A stretch of 64,000 nt of DNA from Pseudoalteromonas holothuriae (GTDB lineage Bacteria > Pseudomonadota > Gammaproteobacteria > Enterobacterales > Alteromonadaceae): contig NZ_CAMAPC010000008.1 in assembly GCF_945859825.1 (NCBI RefSeq), positions 124,001-188,000 of the forward strand, read 5' to 3'. The position numbers and the translations under genes are program-made. This document shows, piece by piece, positions 36,860 through 45,607 of the stretch (position 1 is its first letter; each line of letters begins with the position of its first letter). Under the pieces are notes generated by a model. That model saw only the letters and a list, made by a program, of their open reading frames with translations, did not search any database and had not been told where the DNA came from.

Positions 36860-36919
36860 CTATTCTAAAAACAATGCTTTTTATTCAATTAGTTATTACA
36901 CCACGATATTTTAGAATAG
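36860..36919. promoter_or_regulatory. Spaced 11 bp inverted repeat in the divergent polymer operon-tyrR region
   Basis: CTATTCTAAAA at 36860-36870 and TTTTAGAATAG at 36909-36919 are perfect inverted copies 38 bp apart, 60-120 bp upstream of the CapA-like gene start. This could be an operator pair for an unknown regulator of the polymer operon. Confidence 0.4.
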
Positions 36920-37088
36920 CAGATGAATTGTTATTTATTATGAGCTTTATGCTTAAAAATTTATATTTATACAAACTGAACGAATATATTTTATATAGCG
37001 CGATGGTATTAGCCATCTTCTTAAAAAGTAGTAGGGGTGTCACACTAAAGCATACAAAATTAAGTCTTTTTATAGATAAAAACTATTT

Positions 37089-37130
37089 TGTTCAAAATTG
37101 TTTACATTATTCTAGTCCAGTGGCTATTCT
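37089..37130 (+). promoter_or_regulatory. tyrR promoter with overlapping TyrR-box-like operator
   Basis: TGTTCA-N6-TTTACA (37089-37106) fits the TyrR operator pattern. Its right half doubles as a -35 box (TTTACA), followed after 18 bp by TATTCT (37125-37130) as -10. The layout predicts autorepression of tyrR. Confidence 0.5.
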
Positions 37131-37175
37131 TAGAGTATGATTGCCCTAAGTTGTGCCACCCCCTTTGAGGAACAA

Positions 37176-38732
37176 ATGCGTCTTGAAATTCATTGTGCAG
37201 ACCGAATCGGTATTGCCCAAGAAATACTTAACATCTTGGTTAGTTATCAAGTGGATTTAAAAGGTATTGAAGTTGATTCAATAAATTGTCGTATGTACGT
37301 TAGTTTTCCCCCTATCGAATTTGAACAATTTCAAAAAATAATGCCAGAGATTAGGCTTATTGATGGAGTTGAAGATGTTAGAACGACAGCATTTTTGCCT
37401 TCAGAAAGAGAGCATAATGAGCTATATACATTGCTAAGTGCGCTGCCTGACGGTGTTATTTCTATTGATGCTAAAGGCTGGGTTCGCCATTGCAATGATG
37501 CTGCGTGCAAAGATTTAAACCACCTTGAATCAGAAATAATTGGTTCTAATATTAATAATTTACTAAAAGGTTTTAACTTTACTCGCTGGCTAGAAGGCAA
37601 AGAAGTGCTTGGCCAAACAACGCGGGTTGAAGTGGCAGGTGAAGACTATATTGCTGATATTTTACCGATAGCCGTTCCTCAAGGTAATGAAAATGATGTA
37701 TTAGCTGGTGCGGTGATCAACATTAAGTCTCAAAGCCGACTCGGACAGCAGGTCAGTGCATTTCGTCGCTATGGGCAAGAGAGTTTTGCGACGATTCATA
37801 ACCACAGTACGGCAATGCGCAGGGTGGTGCGTGAAGCACGTAAGATGGCTCAGCTTGAAGCACCAATTTTAATTACGGGTGAAACGGGGACTGGCAAAGA
37901 ACTACTCGCCAGAGCGTGTCACTATGCATCTAATCGCTCACTAAAACCATTTATTGCATTGTCATGTGCTTCATTGCCAGATGATGTGGCAGAGTCAGAG
38001 CTATTTGGCTACGCAGGATATGAAGATAATGCAGCCCCCAAGCGTGGCGTTTTAGAGCAAGCTGATGGTGGTACAGTATTCTTAGATGAAGTTGGTGAAA
38101 TGTCTAAGCAGTTACAAACTAAACTACTGCGCTTTTTACAAGATGGGACCTTTCGTAAAGTTGGCGATGAAAATGAAGTTAAAGTTAATGTACGTATAGT
38201 TGCCGCAACGCAAAAAGATTTACCCGCAATGGTGCAAGAGGGTAGCTTTAGAGAAGACTTATATTATCGGATCAATGTTCTGACTTTAGAGATAGCACCT
38301 CTGAGAGATAGAAAAGCAGATATAGGACCATTAGCTGAACATTTTATTCAAAAATATGCACAGCAAAATGGTCACCCAGCACCAAAGTTGTCACAAGAAT
38401 GCTTAGAGTTTTTAGAGCAATACCCATGGCCTGGTAATGTTCGCCAGTTAGAAAACTCAATTTATCGAGCGGTTTCTTTGTTGGACGATCAAGAGTTACG
38501 AGTTGAGCATATGCAGTTGCCTACCTTTACTCATGACTTAGGTTACTTAGAGTCAGACTTTGAAGGGTCATTAGAGCAAGCTGTAAAACGCTTTGAGGCT
38601 ACATTGCTAAGAAAACTATACCCTGCATACCCAAGTTCAAGGCAATTAGCTAAACGTCTAGGCCTTAGTCATACAGCTGTTGCAAATAAATTGAGGGAGT
38701 ACGGTATAAACCGTAAAACTGTAAAGGTTTAA
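37176..38732 (+). CDS. tyrR: Transcriptional regulator TyrR
   Basis: Regulator of aromatic amino acid genes. The ATG at 37176 is chosen since GAGGA lies 4 bp before it and the product then begins MRLEIHCADRIG, like E. coli TyrR. Domains: ACT (~1-70), PAS (~78-190), AAA+ with Walker A GETGTGKE (235-242), Walker B-type FLDEVGEM, arginine-finger region FREDLYYRINVL, and a Fis-type helix-turn-helix at the end (SSRQLAKRLGLSHTAVANKL). The sigma-54 contact loop GAFTGA is absent (ELFGYAGYED instead), as expected for TyrR, which acts on sigma-70 promoters. Likely autoregulated, and likely a regulator of hppD. Confidence 0.94.
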   Translation: MRLEIHCADRIGIAQEILNILVSYQVDLKGIEVDSINCRMYVSFPPIEFEQFQKIMPEIRLIDGVEDVRTTAFLPSEREHNELYTLLSALPDGVISIDAKGWVRHCNDAACKDLNHLESEIIGSNINNLLKGFNFTRWLEGKEVLGQTTRVEVAGEDYIADILPIAVPQGNENDVLAGAVINIKSQSRLGQQVSAFRRYGQESFATIHNHSTAMRRVVREARKMAQLEAPILITGETGTGKELLARACHYASNRSLKPFIALSCASLPDDVAESELFGYAGYEDNAAPKRGVLEQADGGTVFLDEVGEMSKQLQTKLLRFLQDGTFRKVGDENEVKVNVRIVAATQKDLPAMVQEGSFREDLYYRINVLTLEIAPLRDRKADIGPLAEHFIQKYAQQNGHPAPKLSQECLEFLEQYPWPGNVRQLENSIYRAVSLLDDQELRVEHMQLPTFTHDLGYLESDFEGSLEQAVKRFEATLLRKLYPAYPSSRQLAKRLGLSHTAVANKLREYGINRKTVKV

Positions 38733-38758
38733 AACTTATAGTATCAAGTAGTTGGGCA

Positions 38759-39259
38759 TTAATTCTTAATGCCCATGTCTTTGGTGACTCCATCAAGTTT
38801 TACCCTATCAATGCCATCTTGATTAAACGACACCTCAACGCTGACATTTGGGCGAGCTAAAAAGTAGTCTCGCTTATTAAAAGTAAGTAAGTAATTACCT
38901 AAGACATTGTTGTTAAGGTCTTGTTTTTTTAGAGACAACTTGTGTTTACCTAATTGCCACTCAAACCCTTCAATAAATCCTTTATTAAATTCCTGCACCC
39001 AGATCTTAGTGCCATCTTTACTCAAAGTGATGGCGATTGAATATGACTCAGGCAGCTCAGACATCTCATAACTTTTGTCGCCGATGCGAAACTGCTGTGT
39101 GCTTGCTTGCCAACCGAAGCCAAATTTGAAGTCTTTTTCCACTCCAGTTGGATAACGTAAAGTACCCTCACCTGGTAAGTCAAAATCGGCGATGCTCATA
39201 CTTGAAAACACTAAGCAAAAAGTAGCAAAAAGCGCTTGGAGGTTGTAACTGTTTTTCAT
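38759..39259 (-). CDS. Exported small protein of unknown function
   Basis: About 166 residues from the ATG at 39259. A signal peptide (MKNSYNLQALFATFCLVFSSMSIA) is followed by a beta-rich mature part (GTLRYPTGVEKDFKFGFGW, then SIAITLSKDGTKIWVQEF and GNYLLTFNKRDYFLA). No cysteines and no lipobox in the mature part; a periplasmic location is likely. It is convergent with tyrR and separated from it by only 26 bp. I do not recognise the family. Confidence 0.7.
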   Translation of the reverse strand: MKNSYNLQALFATFCLVFSSMSIADFDLPGEGTLRYPTGVEKDFKFGFGWQASTQQFRIGDKSYEMSELPESYSIAITLSKDGTKIWVQEFNKGFIEGFEWQLGKHKLSLKKQDLNNNVLGNYLLTFNKRDYFLARPNVSVEVSFNQDGIDRVKLDGVTKDMGIKN

Positions 39260-39385
39260 TGTGATCAATCCGTTAGGCTTTACTGGAAGATTAGTTTAGC
39301 ACGTCTTAGATGGCAAGTATTTGTTGTTCAGTAAGTGTTCTATGTTAAACTCACTCACAACAGCAAACTGGTTGGACCAACTAAT

Positions 39386-39916
39386 ATGAATCTATATTTT
39401 CGACTTCTATTGATGTTTTGGAAAATAAAAAAGAATAAGCAATATCAATCACTTTTAGAGCCAATAGAGTGTCACTTTAAAGTGTTACCGAGCGACTGCG
39501 ATATTAATTTTCATTTAACTAATTCTAGATACTTAGCATTTATGGACTTAGCAAGGACTTGGATGACTGAACGTATTGGCTTGTTTAAAGCGATGATGGC
39601 GAGGCGCTGGTTCCCCATTGTAAATGCGACTGCAATTACTTACATCCGAGATATAAAGCCTTTTGAATCATTTACCGTAACGACTCGTTTAGTGGGATGG
39701 GACCATAAGTATTTTTATATTGAGCAAAAATTCCACTCAGCTCGAGGGCTACATGCTATTGCATATGTGCGCGGTGTTTTTCGTAAAAAGACAGGGGTTG
39801 TGAGCGTTGAAGAAATGCTTGAAGTGGCTGGTTTTGATGGTGAGGCGCCAATTTTGCCGATAGAAATTATGCATTGGAAAGCGATGCTTGAAGAAAAGAA
39901 AAATAGTAATAAATAG
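39386..39916 (+). CDS. Hot-dog fold acyl-CoA thioesterase-like protein
   Basis: About 176 residues from the ATG at 39386; the upstream extension of the open frame lacks family features. The 4-hydroxybenzoyl-CoA thioesterase-like pattern is visible: CHFKVLPSDCDINFHLTNSR (the Asp-Asn-His active site region), YLAFMDLARTWMTERIG (hot-dog helix), then strands TYIRDIKPFESFTVTTRLVG and KYFYIEQKFHSARG. Relatives include THEM6-type proteins. It probably hydrolyses an acyl-CoA; the chain is unknown. It faces ompW across a shared terminator. Confidence 0.83.
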   Translation: MNLYFRLLLMFWKIKKNKQYQSLLEPIECHFKVLPSDCDINFHLTNSRYLAFMDLARTWMTERIGLFKAMMARRWFPIVNATAITYIRDIKPFESFTVTTRLVGWDHKYFYIEQKFHSARGLHAIAYVRGVFRKKTGVVSVEEMLEVAGFDGEAPILPIEIMHWKAMLEEKKNSNK

Positions 39917-39919
39917 CAA

Positions 39920-39940
39920 AAGGCCACAAAGGGTGGCCTT
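39920..39940. terminator. Shared terminator between the thioesterase and ompW
   Basis: AAGGCCAC and GTGGCCTT arms around a five-base loop, centred between two convergent genes. Short flanking A/T runs. Confidence 0.6.
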
Positions 39941-39964
39941 AGGGGCTGAATGAGAATTAAAATA

Positions 39965-40615
39965 CTAGAATTTGTATTTTACACCGAACATTGCCACGAC
40001 TGGGTCTAGCTCAACATCTGATGTCAGTGCTTTAGTGCCATTGGCATAAACAGTGGCATCGGTATTGATATCCATTTTAGAGATCATACCGTGCAGGCCC
40101 CATTTTTCATTGAGGTCATAATTAAAACCAACTTGCAGCGCAACACCAAATGAGTTGTCTAAGTCTACCTTTACATCATCTGTACCAAGGGTAGTGCGAA
40201 GTGCCTGTGTTGCTTCCTCATCAAAAAACACCGTGTAATTAAGGCCTGCTCCAACAAATGGACGAAATTTCGCATCTGCTGCAAAAAAATGATACTGAGC
40301 AAGCAATGTTGGTGGTAGATGTTTTATTTTTGCTATTTCAGCACCTTGCAAACCACCAGCACCATTAACAGTGTGTGAGAAAGGCGTTGCAGCGATCAGC
40401 TCAAATGTTATGTGCTCTGAGTATTGATAATCGAATGTCACGCCTAGCTGAGTGTCAGAGTCTGCGACTAATCCAAGTGCTGTGTTTTGATCAATATGCG
40501 ATGCTGTATTACCTGGATTAACATTAATTGCCCCCACATTTACGCTAAATTGTGCTTGAGCAAATGGGGCTGCAACCAATAGAGCTGTAAGTAATGCTGT
40601 GCTAAGTGTTTTCAT
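39965..40615 (-). CDS. ompW: OmpW-family outer membrane protein
   Basis: Small eight-strand barrel of 216 residues. The second ATG (40615) is chosen, six bases after AGGAG. A signal peptide (MKTLSTALLTALLVAAPFAQA) is followed by QFSVNVGAINVNPGN (OmpW start), LGVTFDYQYSEHITFELIAA, LPPTLLAQYHF, RPFVGAGLNYTVFF and the C-terminal VVAMFGVKYKF ending in Phe. OmpW proteins allow passage of small hydrophobic compounds. No FNR or Fur site was clear upstream. Confidence 0.92.
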   Translation of the reverse strand: MKTLSTALLTALLVAAPFAQAQFSVNVGAINVNPGNTASHIDQNTALGLVADSDTQLGVTFDYQYSEHITFELIAATPFSHTVNGAGGLQGAEIAKIKHLPPTLLAQYHFFAADAKFRPFVGAGLNYTVFFDEEATQALRTTLGTDDVKVDLDNSFGVALQVGFNYDLNEKWGLHGMISKMDINTDATVYANGTKALTSDVELDPVVAMFGVKYKF

Positions 40616-40887
40616 TGTCATCTCCTGAACCTATACGAGGTATATCTTTTTGATGGGTTTAATAATAAGAGTTGCTCGAATAAAAAAGCTGTTCTAGATC
40701 AATATTTGCGATTGGATGTTTCAGAATTTTTTGAAACTTTGATTTAGATTAAGTTTTATTGATTAAAAACTTTGATTTTGGATTGCTAATAAAGTGTATT
40801 GTCATGAATGTGACGCATTATTGCCATGAAATCGCAATGCCAACTCGTTGTAATTGACAACCATGTTCAAGTATAGAGCTTAAAATA

Positions 40888-42060
40888 ATGGCGCAACACC
40901 TAGCGAGCATTGCAAATCTTCCTTTAAACACTGTTGAAAAGCTGCAAAAGCTGATCCAAGCCCCTTCTGTCACCCCAAGTGATGCCGGTACACTGTCATG
41001 GCTAGCGACGAGGTTGCATGAACTTGGCTTTGAAATTTTATTACATGAAGAAGTACATGGTGTTAAAAACTTAGTAGCAAAACGGTGCTTTTCAACTGGG
41101 CCTAATTTTGCCTTTGCAGGGCATGTTGATGTTGTACCAGCTAATGATAAAGGCTGGTTGGCTTCCCCCTTTAGTGGCGATGTCATCGATGGCTGCATAA
41201 TAGGTAGAGGCGCCGCTGATATGAAAGGAGGCATTGCCGCGATGCTCAGTGCAACTGAACAAATGTGTGCACATGACTTTCAATATCAAGGTACTTTCTA
41301 TTGGTTGCTCACCTCTGATGAAGAGGGGGAGGCTGAATATGGTTCTAAGCGAATAGCGCAGTTTTTAACTGAACAAAACATTGCACTTGATGCGTGTTTA
41401 GTGGGCGAGCCAACATCAGATAAGACGGTTGGTGATACAATTAAAAATGGCCGTCGTGGCGCACTTTCTGGCAGAGTACAAATCAATGGTAAAGCAGGGC
41501 ATGTTGCTTATCCTGAAAATACGGTCAATGCGGCACATATTGCAGGTGAAATTGTCGCTGCTTTAACGCAGCTGGTTTGGTGGAAAGATGAGGCTGGGTC
41601 AAAAACGCATTTACAAGTAACGGGTATTACGGTCCCCAATATTGTTGATAATTTGGTACCTAGTGAGTGTGAGATTACTTTTAATATTCGTTATAGTCAT
41701 GCTTATCGTAGTCACGCGGTGTGTGAGCTCGTTGAGTCTGTGTTAGAAAAGTGGCAAAACCATTTAGCGTTTGTGTGGGAGAGGCCATGTGAACCCTATT
41801 ATACAGGTGCAAATGAACAGAATTGTTTTTTATCTTTAACTGAAAAAGCAATTTATCAAGCAACAGGTCAATATCCAACTTTGAGTACATCAGGAGGTAC
41901 GTCTGATGGGCGATTTTTTGCTTCATCATGTACACAAGTTATAGAGTGCGGCGTACGTAATCATACTATTCATCAAGTAAATGAGCATGTCCCGATCTGT
42001 GACTTACAAATGATAGAAGAGATTTACCTCAATGTTTTAAAAGAATTTTTTGTAGCTTAA
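40888..42060 (+). CDS. dapE: Succinyl-diaminopimelate desuccinylase
   Basis: M20 zinc enzyme of lysine and peptidoglycan precursor synthesis: N-succinyl-LL-diaminopimelate to LL-diaminopimelate and succinate. Metal and active-site motifs: FAGHVDVVP, GRGAADMKGG, TSDEEGEAEYGSK, VGEPTSDKTVGDTIKNGRRG, GHVAYPENTVNAAH and STSGGTSDGRF, then a late NHTIHQVNEHV. The RGSL-type NGRRGAL segment and GGTSDGRF are DapE-specific rather than ArgE-like. Its 390 residues are slightly long because of an N-terminal extension before LQKLIQAPSVTPSDAG. It is not beside arsC or dapD as in some relatives. Confidence 0.88.
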   Translation: MAQHLASIANLPLNTVEKLQKLIQAPSVTPSDAGTLSWLATRLHELGFEILLHEEVHGVKNLVAKRCFSTGPNFAFAGHVDVVPANDKGWLASPFSGDVIDGCIIGRGAADMKGGIAAMLSATEQMCAHDFQYQGTFYWLLTSDEEGEAEYGSKRIAQFLTEQNIALDACLVGEPTSDKTVGDTIKNGRRGALSGRVQINGKAGHVAYPENTVNAAHIAGEIVAALTQLVWWKDEAGSKTHLQVTGITVPNIVDNLVPSECEITFNIRYSHAYRSHAVCELVESVLEKWQNHLAFVWERPCEPYYTGANEQNCFLSLTEKAIYQATGQYPTLSTSGGTSDGRFFASSCTQVIECGVRNHTIHQVNEHVPICDLQMIEEIYLNVLKEFFVA

Positions 42061-42093
42061 TGTGATTTCTTATCAAAAAAATTAAGGTTTTCA

Positions 42094-42119
42094 CTTGAAA
42101 ACAATTTTGTTGACCATAA
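42094..42119 (+). promoter_or_regulatory. Candidate sigma-32 heat-shock promoter
   Basis: CTTGAAA (perfect -35) at 42094-42100, 11 bp, then GACCATAA resembling the -10 CCCCATNT. It lies 125 bp before the small heat-shock gene, which supports the reading; the spacer is a little short. Confidence 0.5.
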
Positions 42120-42244
42120 ATAAGTATGTGAAGACGCCGAAATGGGTTTTTAACATATAACAAACTGTTTTTTAAATAAAAGTAGTTAACTGGTTCTTAA
42201 AGAAGAGTTAATCACTTATATCGCTTAATTATGAGGATATCATT

Positions 42245-42691
42245 ATGCGCACTGTAGATTTATCACCACTTTATCGTTCATTTATCGGTTTTGACCATTT
42301 GGCATCATTAATGGACGCCGCTGCTCGCACAGACAAACAGCCTAGTTTCCCTCCGTACAACATTGAACTATTAGATCAAGATAAGTATCAAATTACCATG
42401 GCTGTGGCCGGTTTTAGTGAGCAAGAACTGAGCATAGAATCACAAAGTAATACGCTAAAAGTATCTGGTACAAAAGCACAAAAGAGTGCGCAACCAGAGC
42501 GACAGTTTATTCATCAGGGTATTGCTGAGCGAAGTTTTGAACGTAAATTTCAACTAGGTGATCATGTTAAAGTAATCAGTGCTGCCCTTGAGCACGGATT
42601 GTTAGTTATTAATTTATTGAGAGAAGTACCTGAAGCCCTTAAACCTCGCAAAATAGAGATAGGGACTGGCAATGTGTTAGAAAGCAAATAA
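42245..42691 (+). CDS. ibpA: Small heat-shock protein, IbpA/Hsp20 family
   Basis: 148-residue alpha-crystallin chaperone that holds unfolding proteins. It starts MRTVDLSPLYRSFIGFDHLA as in IbpA/B, with the crystallin domain from YNIELLDQDKYQITMAVAGF through LKVSGTK, IAERSFERKFQLGDHVKV and LEHGLLVINLLREVPEALKP (the conserved GxL motif is GLL), then a short tail without a clear IxI motif. A heat-shock promoter and a ~120 nt leader lie upstream. Monocistronic, with its own terminator. Confidence 0.93.
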   Translation: MRTVDLSPLYRSFIGFDHLASLMDAAARTDKQPSFPPYNIELLDQDKYQITMAVAGFSEQELSIESQSNTLKVSGTKAQKSAQPERQFIHQGIAERSFERKFQLGDHVKVISAALEHGLLVINLLREVPEALKPRKIEIGTGNVLESK

Positions 42692-42737
42692 TAGCTTTGC
42701 GCAGCTCTGCCTAAATATAGTTGACCGTCAATGAGTA

Positions 42738-42768
42738 ATAACAAAGCCGCTTAGAGCGGTTTTGTTAT
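42738..42768 (+). terminator. Terminator after ibpA
   Basis: ATAACAAAGCCGCT and AGCGGTTTTGTTAT arms pair over 14 bp with one G-T pair and a TAG loop, followed by TTTG. Confidence 0.8.
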
Positions 42769-42888
42769 TTGTTCAAACATGAATGATGTTCCCATAAACC
42801 AATTCGTACCTATATTTAATTAATGCGATTGGTGCAATGTATATTTAAGCTAAACAGTAAGCCAACTGCATCAGTCAGTGTGATGAGA

Positions 42889-43416
42889 CTACGGAGAAAC
42901 TACCAGTTCTTGTTGTAGCTTTTTACTCATTTCCCTGATCCCTGCTATTTTCTCTTGTGCAAATATTAATTCGTCAGCACTAATACCCTCTGCTTTGCCG
43001 CGCTTTAACAGTGCTTCTAAACGTTCAATTTTATGCTTTGCCGCTTTAATAAATGCTTGTTTGAGCTTCCTTTCTTTAGCATCACCATATGCTTGATAAC
43101 TCTCATGGTCGTTTAGGTCACCCTGATATGGTTCACTGGTGATAGGTTTGCCAATAGGAGGAATATAGATGTCTGTTTCATTCGTTTTAGTATCAAGCGA
43201 GACAGCGCTATTTTGTGCCTTATGCTCAATGATGGTTGGTACTGAATTGTTATTAGATTGCATTGTCACAGAGACAGCTTTTACAGCCATTTGCTCGCTG
43301 GACTGAGTGATTGGCATGGTACTGCTGATTTTTGATTCAGGCCCATACCAAATATGCAGAGCTACCCAGATGCTTATAGTGATACCTAAAATAGCTAAAA
43401 TGTATTCTTTTTTCAT
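42889..43416 (-). CDS. Membrane-anchored helical periplasmic protein, possible foldase-like helper
   Basis: 175 residues. N-terminal membrane helix (MKKEYILAILGITISIWVALHIWYG) without a cleavage site, a polar low-complexity linker (~28-95), and a charged alpha-helical C-terminus (KERKLKQAFIKAAKHKIERL, then ADELIFAQEKIAGIREM). The architecture resembles membrane-tethered lipase chaperones, but I see no sequence signature of that family. The start overlaps the stop of the PpiC-like gene (ATGA), so it is the third gene of the phospholipase cassette. Function inferred only from context. Confidence 0.65.
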   Translation of the reverse strand: MKKEYILAILGITISIWVALHIWYGPESKISSTMPITQSSEQMAVKAVSVTMQSNNNSVPTIIEHKAQNSAVSLDTKTNETDIYIPPIGKPITSEPYQGDLNDHESYQAYGDAKERKLKQAFIKAAKHKIERLEALLKRGKAEGISADELIFAQEKIAGIREMSKKLQQELVVSP

Positions 43417-44597
43417 AGCGTTATATTATTACTTTTAATCCATTTAGCTTTGTGTTTTTGGTAAGCATTTTTGGCCAATACTTCAGTCAAAGCAAGCTTT
43501 GCTTGATACTTTACTGTTTCACTCTCTTTATCATAGTAATCATAAAATCGTGACAGAGTTTGAGCTACGAACCATTGACCTTGGGGTGTTCTAATTGGTT
43601 TTGACAATTGTTGTGGCTGTAGACTAAACGCGACTTGATGTGCCCATGAGCTTTTATTTTGGCGTTCGACAATGCCTTGAGTTTTAGCGAATATATCATT
43701 TTGTTTAAAGTGGGTAACAGCACGTGCAAAGTCATACTTTAGAGCATACTTGTAAAACTGTTCAGCCTGAACTTTGCTTTTAAAAAATACAGCATTGGCT
43801 TTAACCTTCTTGATATACTTGAAACTTTGCTTATTTGCTTGGAAATAATCGTTTATTTGCCTATTGGTAATACTTTGTTGTAATGCTTCAACATAAGCGC
43901 TGCGTGCTCCGTGCATACTATGCAATACACCGAAGTATGAAAGCATAACAGGTCTGAGCAGCTCGGCTTTAGCAATGTGCTCTAGTTTTTGTTGAGAAAG
44001 CCCTTGTGCATTAAGTGAAGTGGAGAGCGTTTGCATAATTAGGTTAAATCGATGATGTTCATTAATGAGTGATTTGAACAAATTAATGTCGCCTTGATGT
44101 AATCTATAACGATTTTGCATCGATTGTTCACTCATTAGCAAAGCTAAAGTCAGTGGTTTCTTAGCTAAGTGACTTAAATCTATTTTGTCTAACTTTGCCA
44201 GTTGATCAGTCGTGTAGGTATTATTACTTGGGTAAGCAGGTAAATTGCTTTTTAGCCATTTTGCGGAATAAGGTTGCCACATCTTTGCGTTTATTTTAGT
44301 GCCAGTGGGTAAGTTAAACTGACCCTTAAGCAAAGATAAAGTATACCTTCTTGCATGGTGATCACTACTAAAACCCACGGGAGATTGCCTTTTTAGAATA
44401 CTAGGGTGAAGTTGTGTTGCTTGCTCTAGTAAAAAGGCGTTTTCAACCATACGATACTTTGTCTGTTGCAATGTGATGTTGGTGTCTTTTTCTCTAAGCA
44501 CGCTATGAACTAGCTTGATTTCAGTGTCGCTAAAACTAGTGTTTGCATAAGTTGGCAAGCTTAAAAAGCTTGCCAACAATAGGACTAAACTACGCAT
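43413..44597 (-). CDS. PpiC/SurA-like peptidyl-prolyl isomerase foldase
   Basis: 394 residues with a signal peptide (MRSLVLLLASFLSLPTYA). The N-terminal part (~20-250) is helical, as in SurA/PrsA chaperones. The C-terminal part has the parvulin pattern: ITNRQINDYFQANKQSFKY, VKANAVFFKSKVQAEQFY, then VAFSLQPQQLSKPIRTPQGQ and FVAQTLSRF (the conserved end of PpiC domains). The parvulin core is shortened. It overlaps the upstream phospholipase-like gene by one base (TAATG), so it is probably a dedicated folding factor for that enzyme. Confidence in the fold is moderate. Confidence 0.68.
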   Translation of the reverse strand: MRSLVLLLASFLSLPTYANTSFSDTEIKLVHSVLREKDTNITLQQTKYRMVENAFLLEQATQLHPSILKRQSPVGFSSDHHARRYTLSLLKGQFNLPTGTKINAKMWQPYSAKWLKSNLPAYPSNNTYTTDQLAKLDKIDLSHLAKKPLTLALLMSEQSMQNRYRLHQGDINLFKSLINEHHRFNLIMQTLSTSLNAQGLSQQKLEHIAKAELLRPVMLSYFGVLHSMHGARSAYVEALQQSITNRQINDYFQANKQSFKYIKKVKANAVFFKSKVQAEQFYKYALKYDFARAVTHFKQNDIFAKTQGIVERQNKSSWAHQVAFSLQPQQLSKPIRTPQGQWFVAQTLSRFYDYYDKESETVKYQAKLALTEVLAKNAYQKHKAKWIKSNNITL

Positions 44598-45607
44598 TAA
44601 CGCGCCACCATAGCATGATTTAGTAAGTGAACGACCATGGCAATAGAATGTGGGATAACAAGTTTTGCAGTGTTTAAGCGGTCATAATGATCTTTAGAAT
44701 TGAGCACAATACCGCCTTGTGCGTAAGAAAATGCGCCGCCTTGCGTGAGTAGAGGACGAATATCTTGAGCATTGTCAGATAAAGGGGAAAAGCTATTTAA
44801 TGCTTCTCTCACTAGTTGTGTATTGTTTAAATTCTCTGCATCATAGTAGTCTTTTACCCAAGACTCCCAGCTAGCGTGGTTAAGGTCTGAAGTTGTCCAC
44901 GTATGATGAGGTTGTAAAAGATCCGTGGTGTGAAATACGAACCCCAGAATTTGTGGGTTACCACTTTGAAGATACTTCTGATACCAATACTGACCCAAGT
45001 TATCAATGGGTTGAAATGGCATTTCTTCAAAGTCGTCATACATACTGTATGTTGAATGGCTATCAATTCGATAATTCGCTTCTGTAATACCGTAACTGTT
45101 ATACTCTGTATCATCGGCTCTAAACCACCCTGTTTCTCCTCCTCGGCCATCATCAAGGTAATCACCTTTTAGCCAAGTTGAAGCAATTGAGTCTACACTG
45201 CCCCAAACGGTTAGTTTCTCCCAGTTATATCCACCAAAATCATTACCATGTACATCTGCACCTTGGGTATGATTTTGAAAGTGCCAATAACTCGTATATT
45301 TTACTATGCTCTGTGCTGCGCCCCAAAGTGGTGCTTGTACACAATCTCCTGTGATAGCCCCACAGAAAAATGTATCTTCAAAGTCATCTACATCAAAGGC
45401 TGCTTGGCCAAGCAGCTGTGCAAGTGAAGCAACACTCATATTATTGGCTTGCGCGTACTGAGAAAGTTTTTGGTACTGTGTGGAGCTTGGATTTTGTGCC
45501 ATATAATTTACTGCATCGACAACAATACGTTTATGTGTTTCTTGACTAAAGGCATGCACATTGAGTGCTAAAGTGCCTAATAATGCGCAGAGTATGATTT
45601 TTTTCAT
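44597..45607 (-). CDS. Secreted phospholipase C / P1 nuclease-fold enzyme
   Basis: 336 residues with a signal peptide (MKKIILCALLGTLALNVHA). The mature part starts FSQETHKRIVVDAVNYM and contains DVDDFED, SYWHFQNHTQG, FVFHTTDLLQPHHTW and IPHSIAMVVHLLNHAM. These spaced His and Asp residues in a helical protein fit the zinc-dependent phospholipase C/P1 nuclease superfamily (HxxxD...H...HxxxD pattern). The substrate may be a phospholipid or a nucleic acid. AGGATAATT precedes the start. It leads a three-gene unit with a foldase and a membrane-anchored helper. Confidence 0.7.
   Translation of the reverse strand: MKKIILCALLGTLALNVHAFSQETHKRIVVDAVNYMAQNPSSTQYQKLSQYAQANNMSVASLAQLLGQAAFDVDDFEDTFFCGAITGDCVQAPLWGAAQSIVKYTSYWHFQNHTQGADVHGNDFGGYNWEKLTVWGSVDSIASTWLKGDYLDDGRGGETGWFRADDTEYNSYGITEANYRIDSHSTYSMYDDFEEMPFQPIDNLGQYWYQKYLQSGNPQILGFVFHTTDLLQPHHTWTTSDLNHASWESWVKDYYDAENLNNTQLVREALNSFSPLSDNAQDIRPLLTQGGAFSYAQGGIVLNSKDHYDRLNTAKLVIPHSIAMVVHLLNHAMVAR

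Noticed and set aside
36874..37140. 88-residue open frame upstream of tyrR
   Set aside because: AT-rich, lies over the predicted tyrR promoter and the spaced inverted repeat, has no ribosome site and no protein character.
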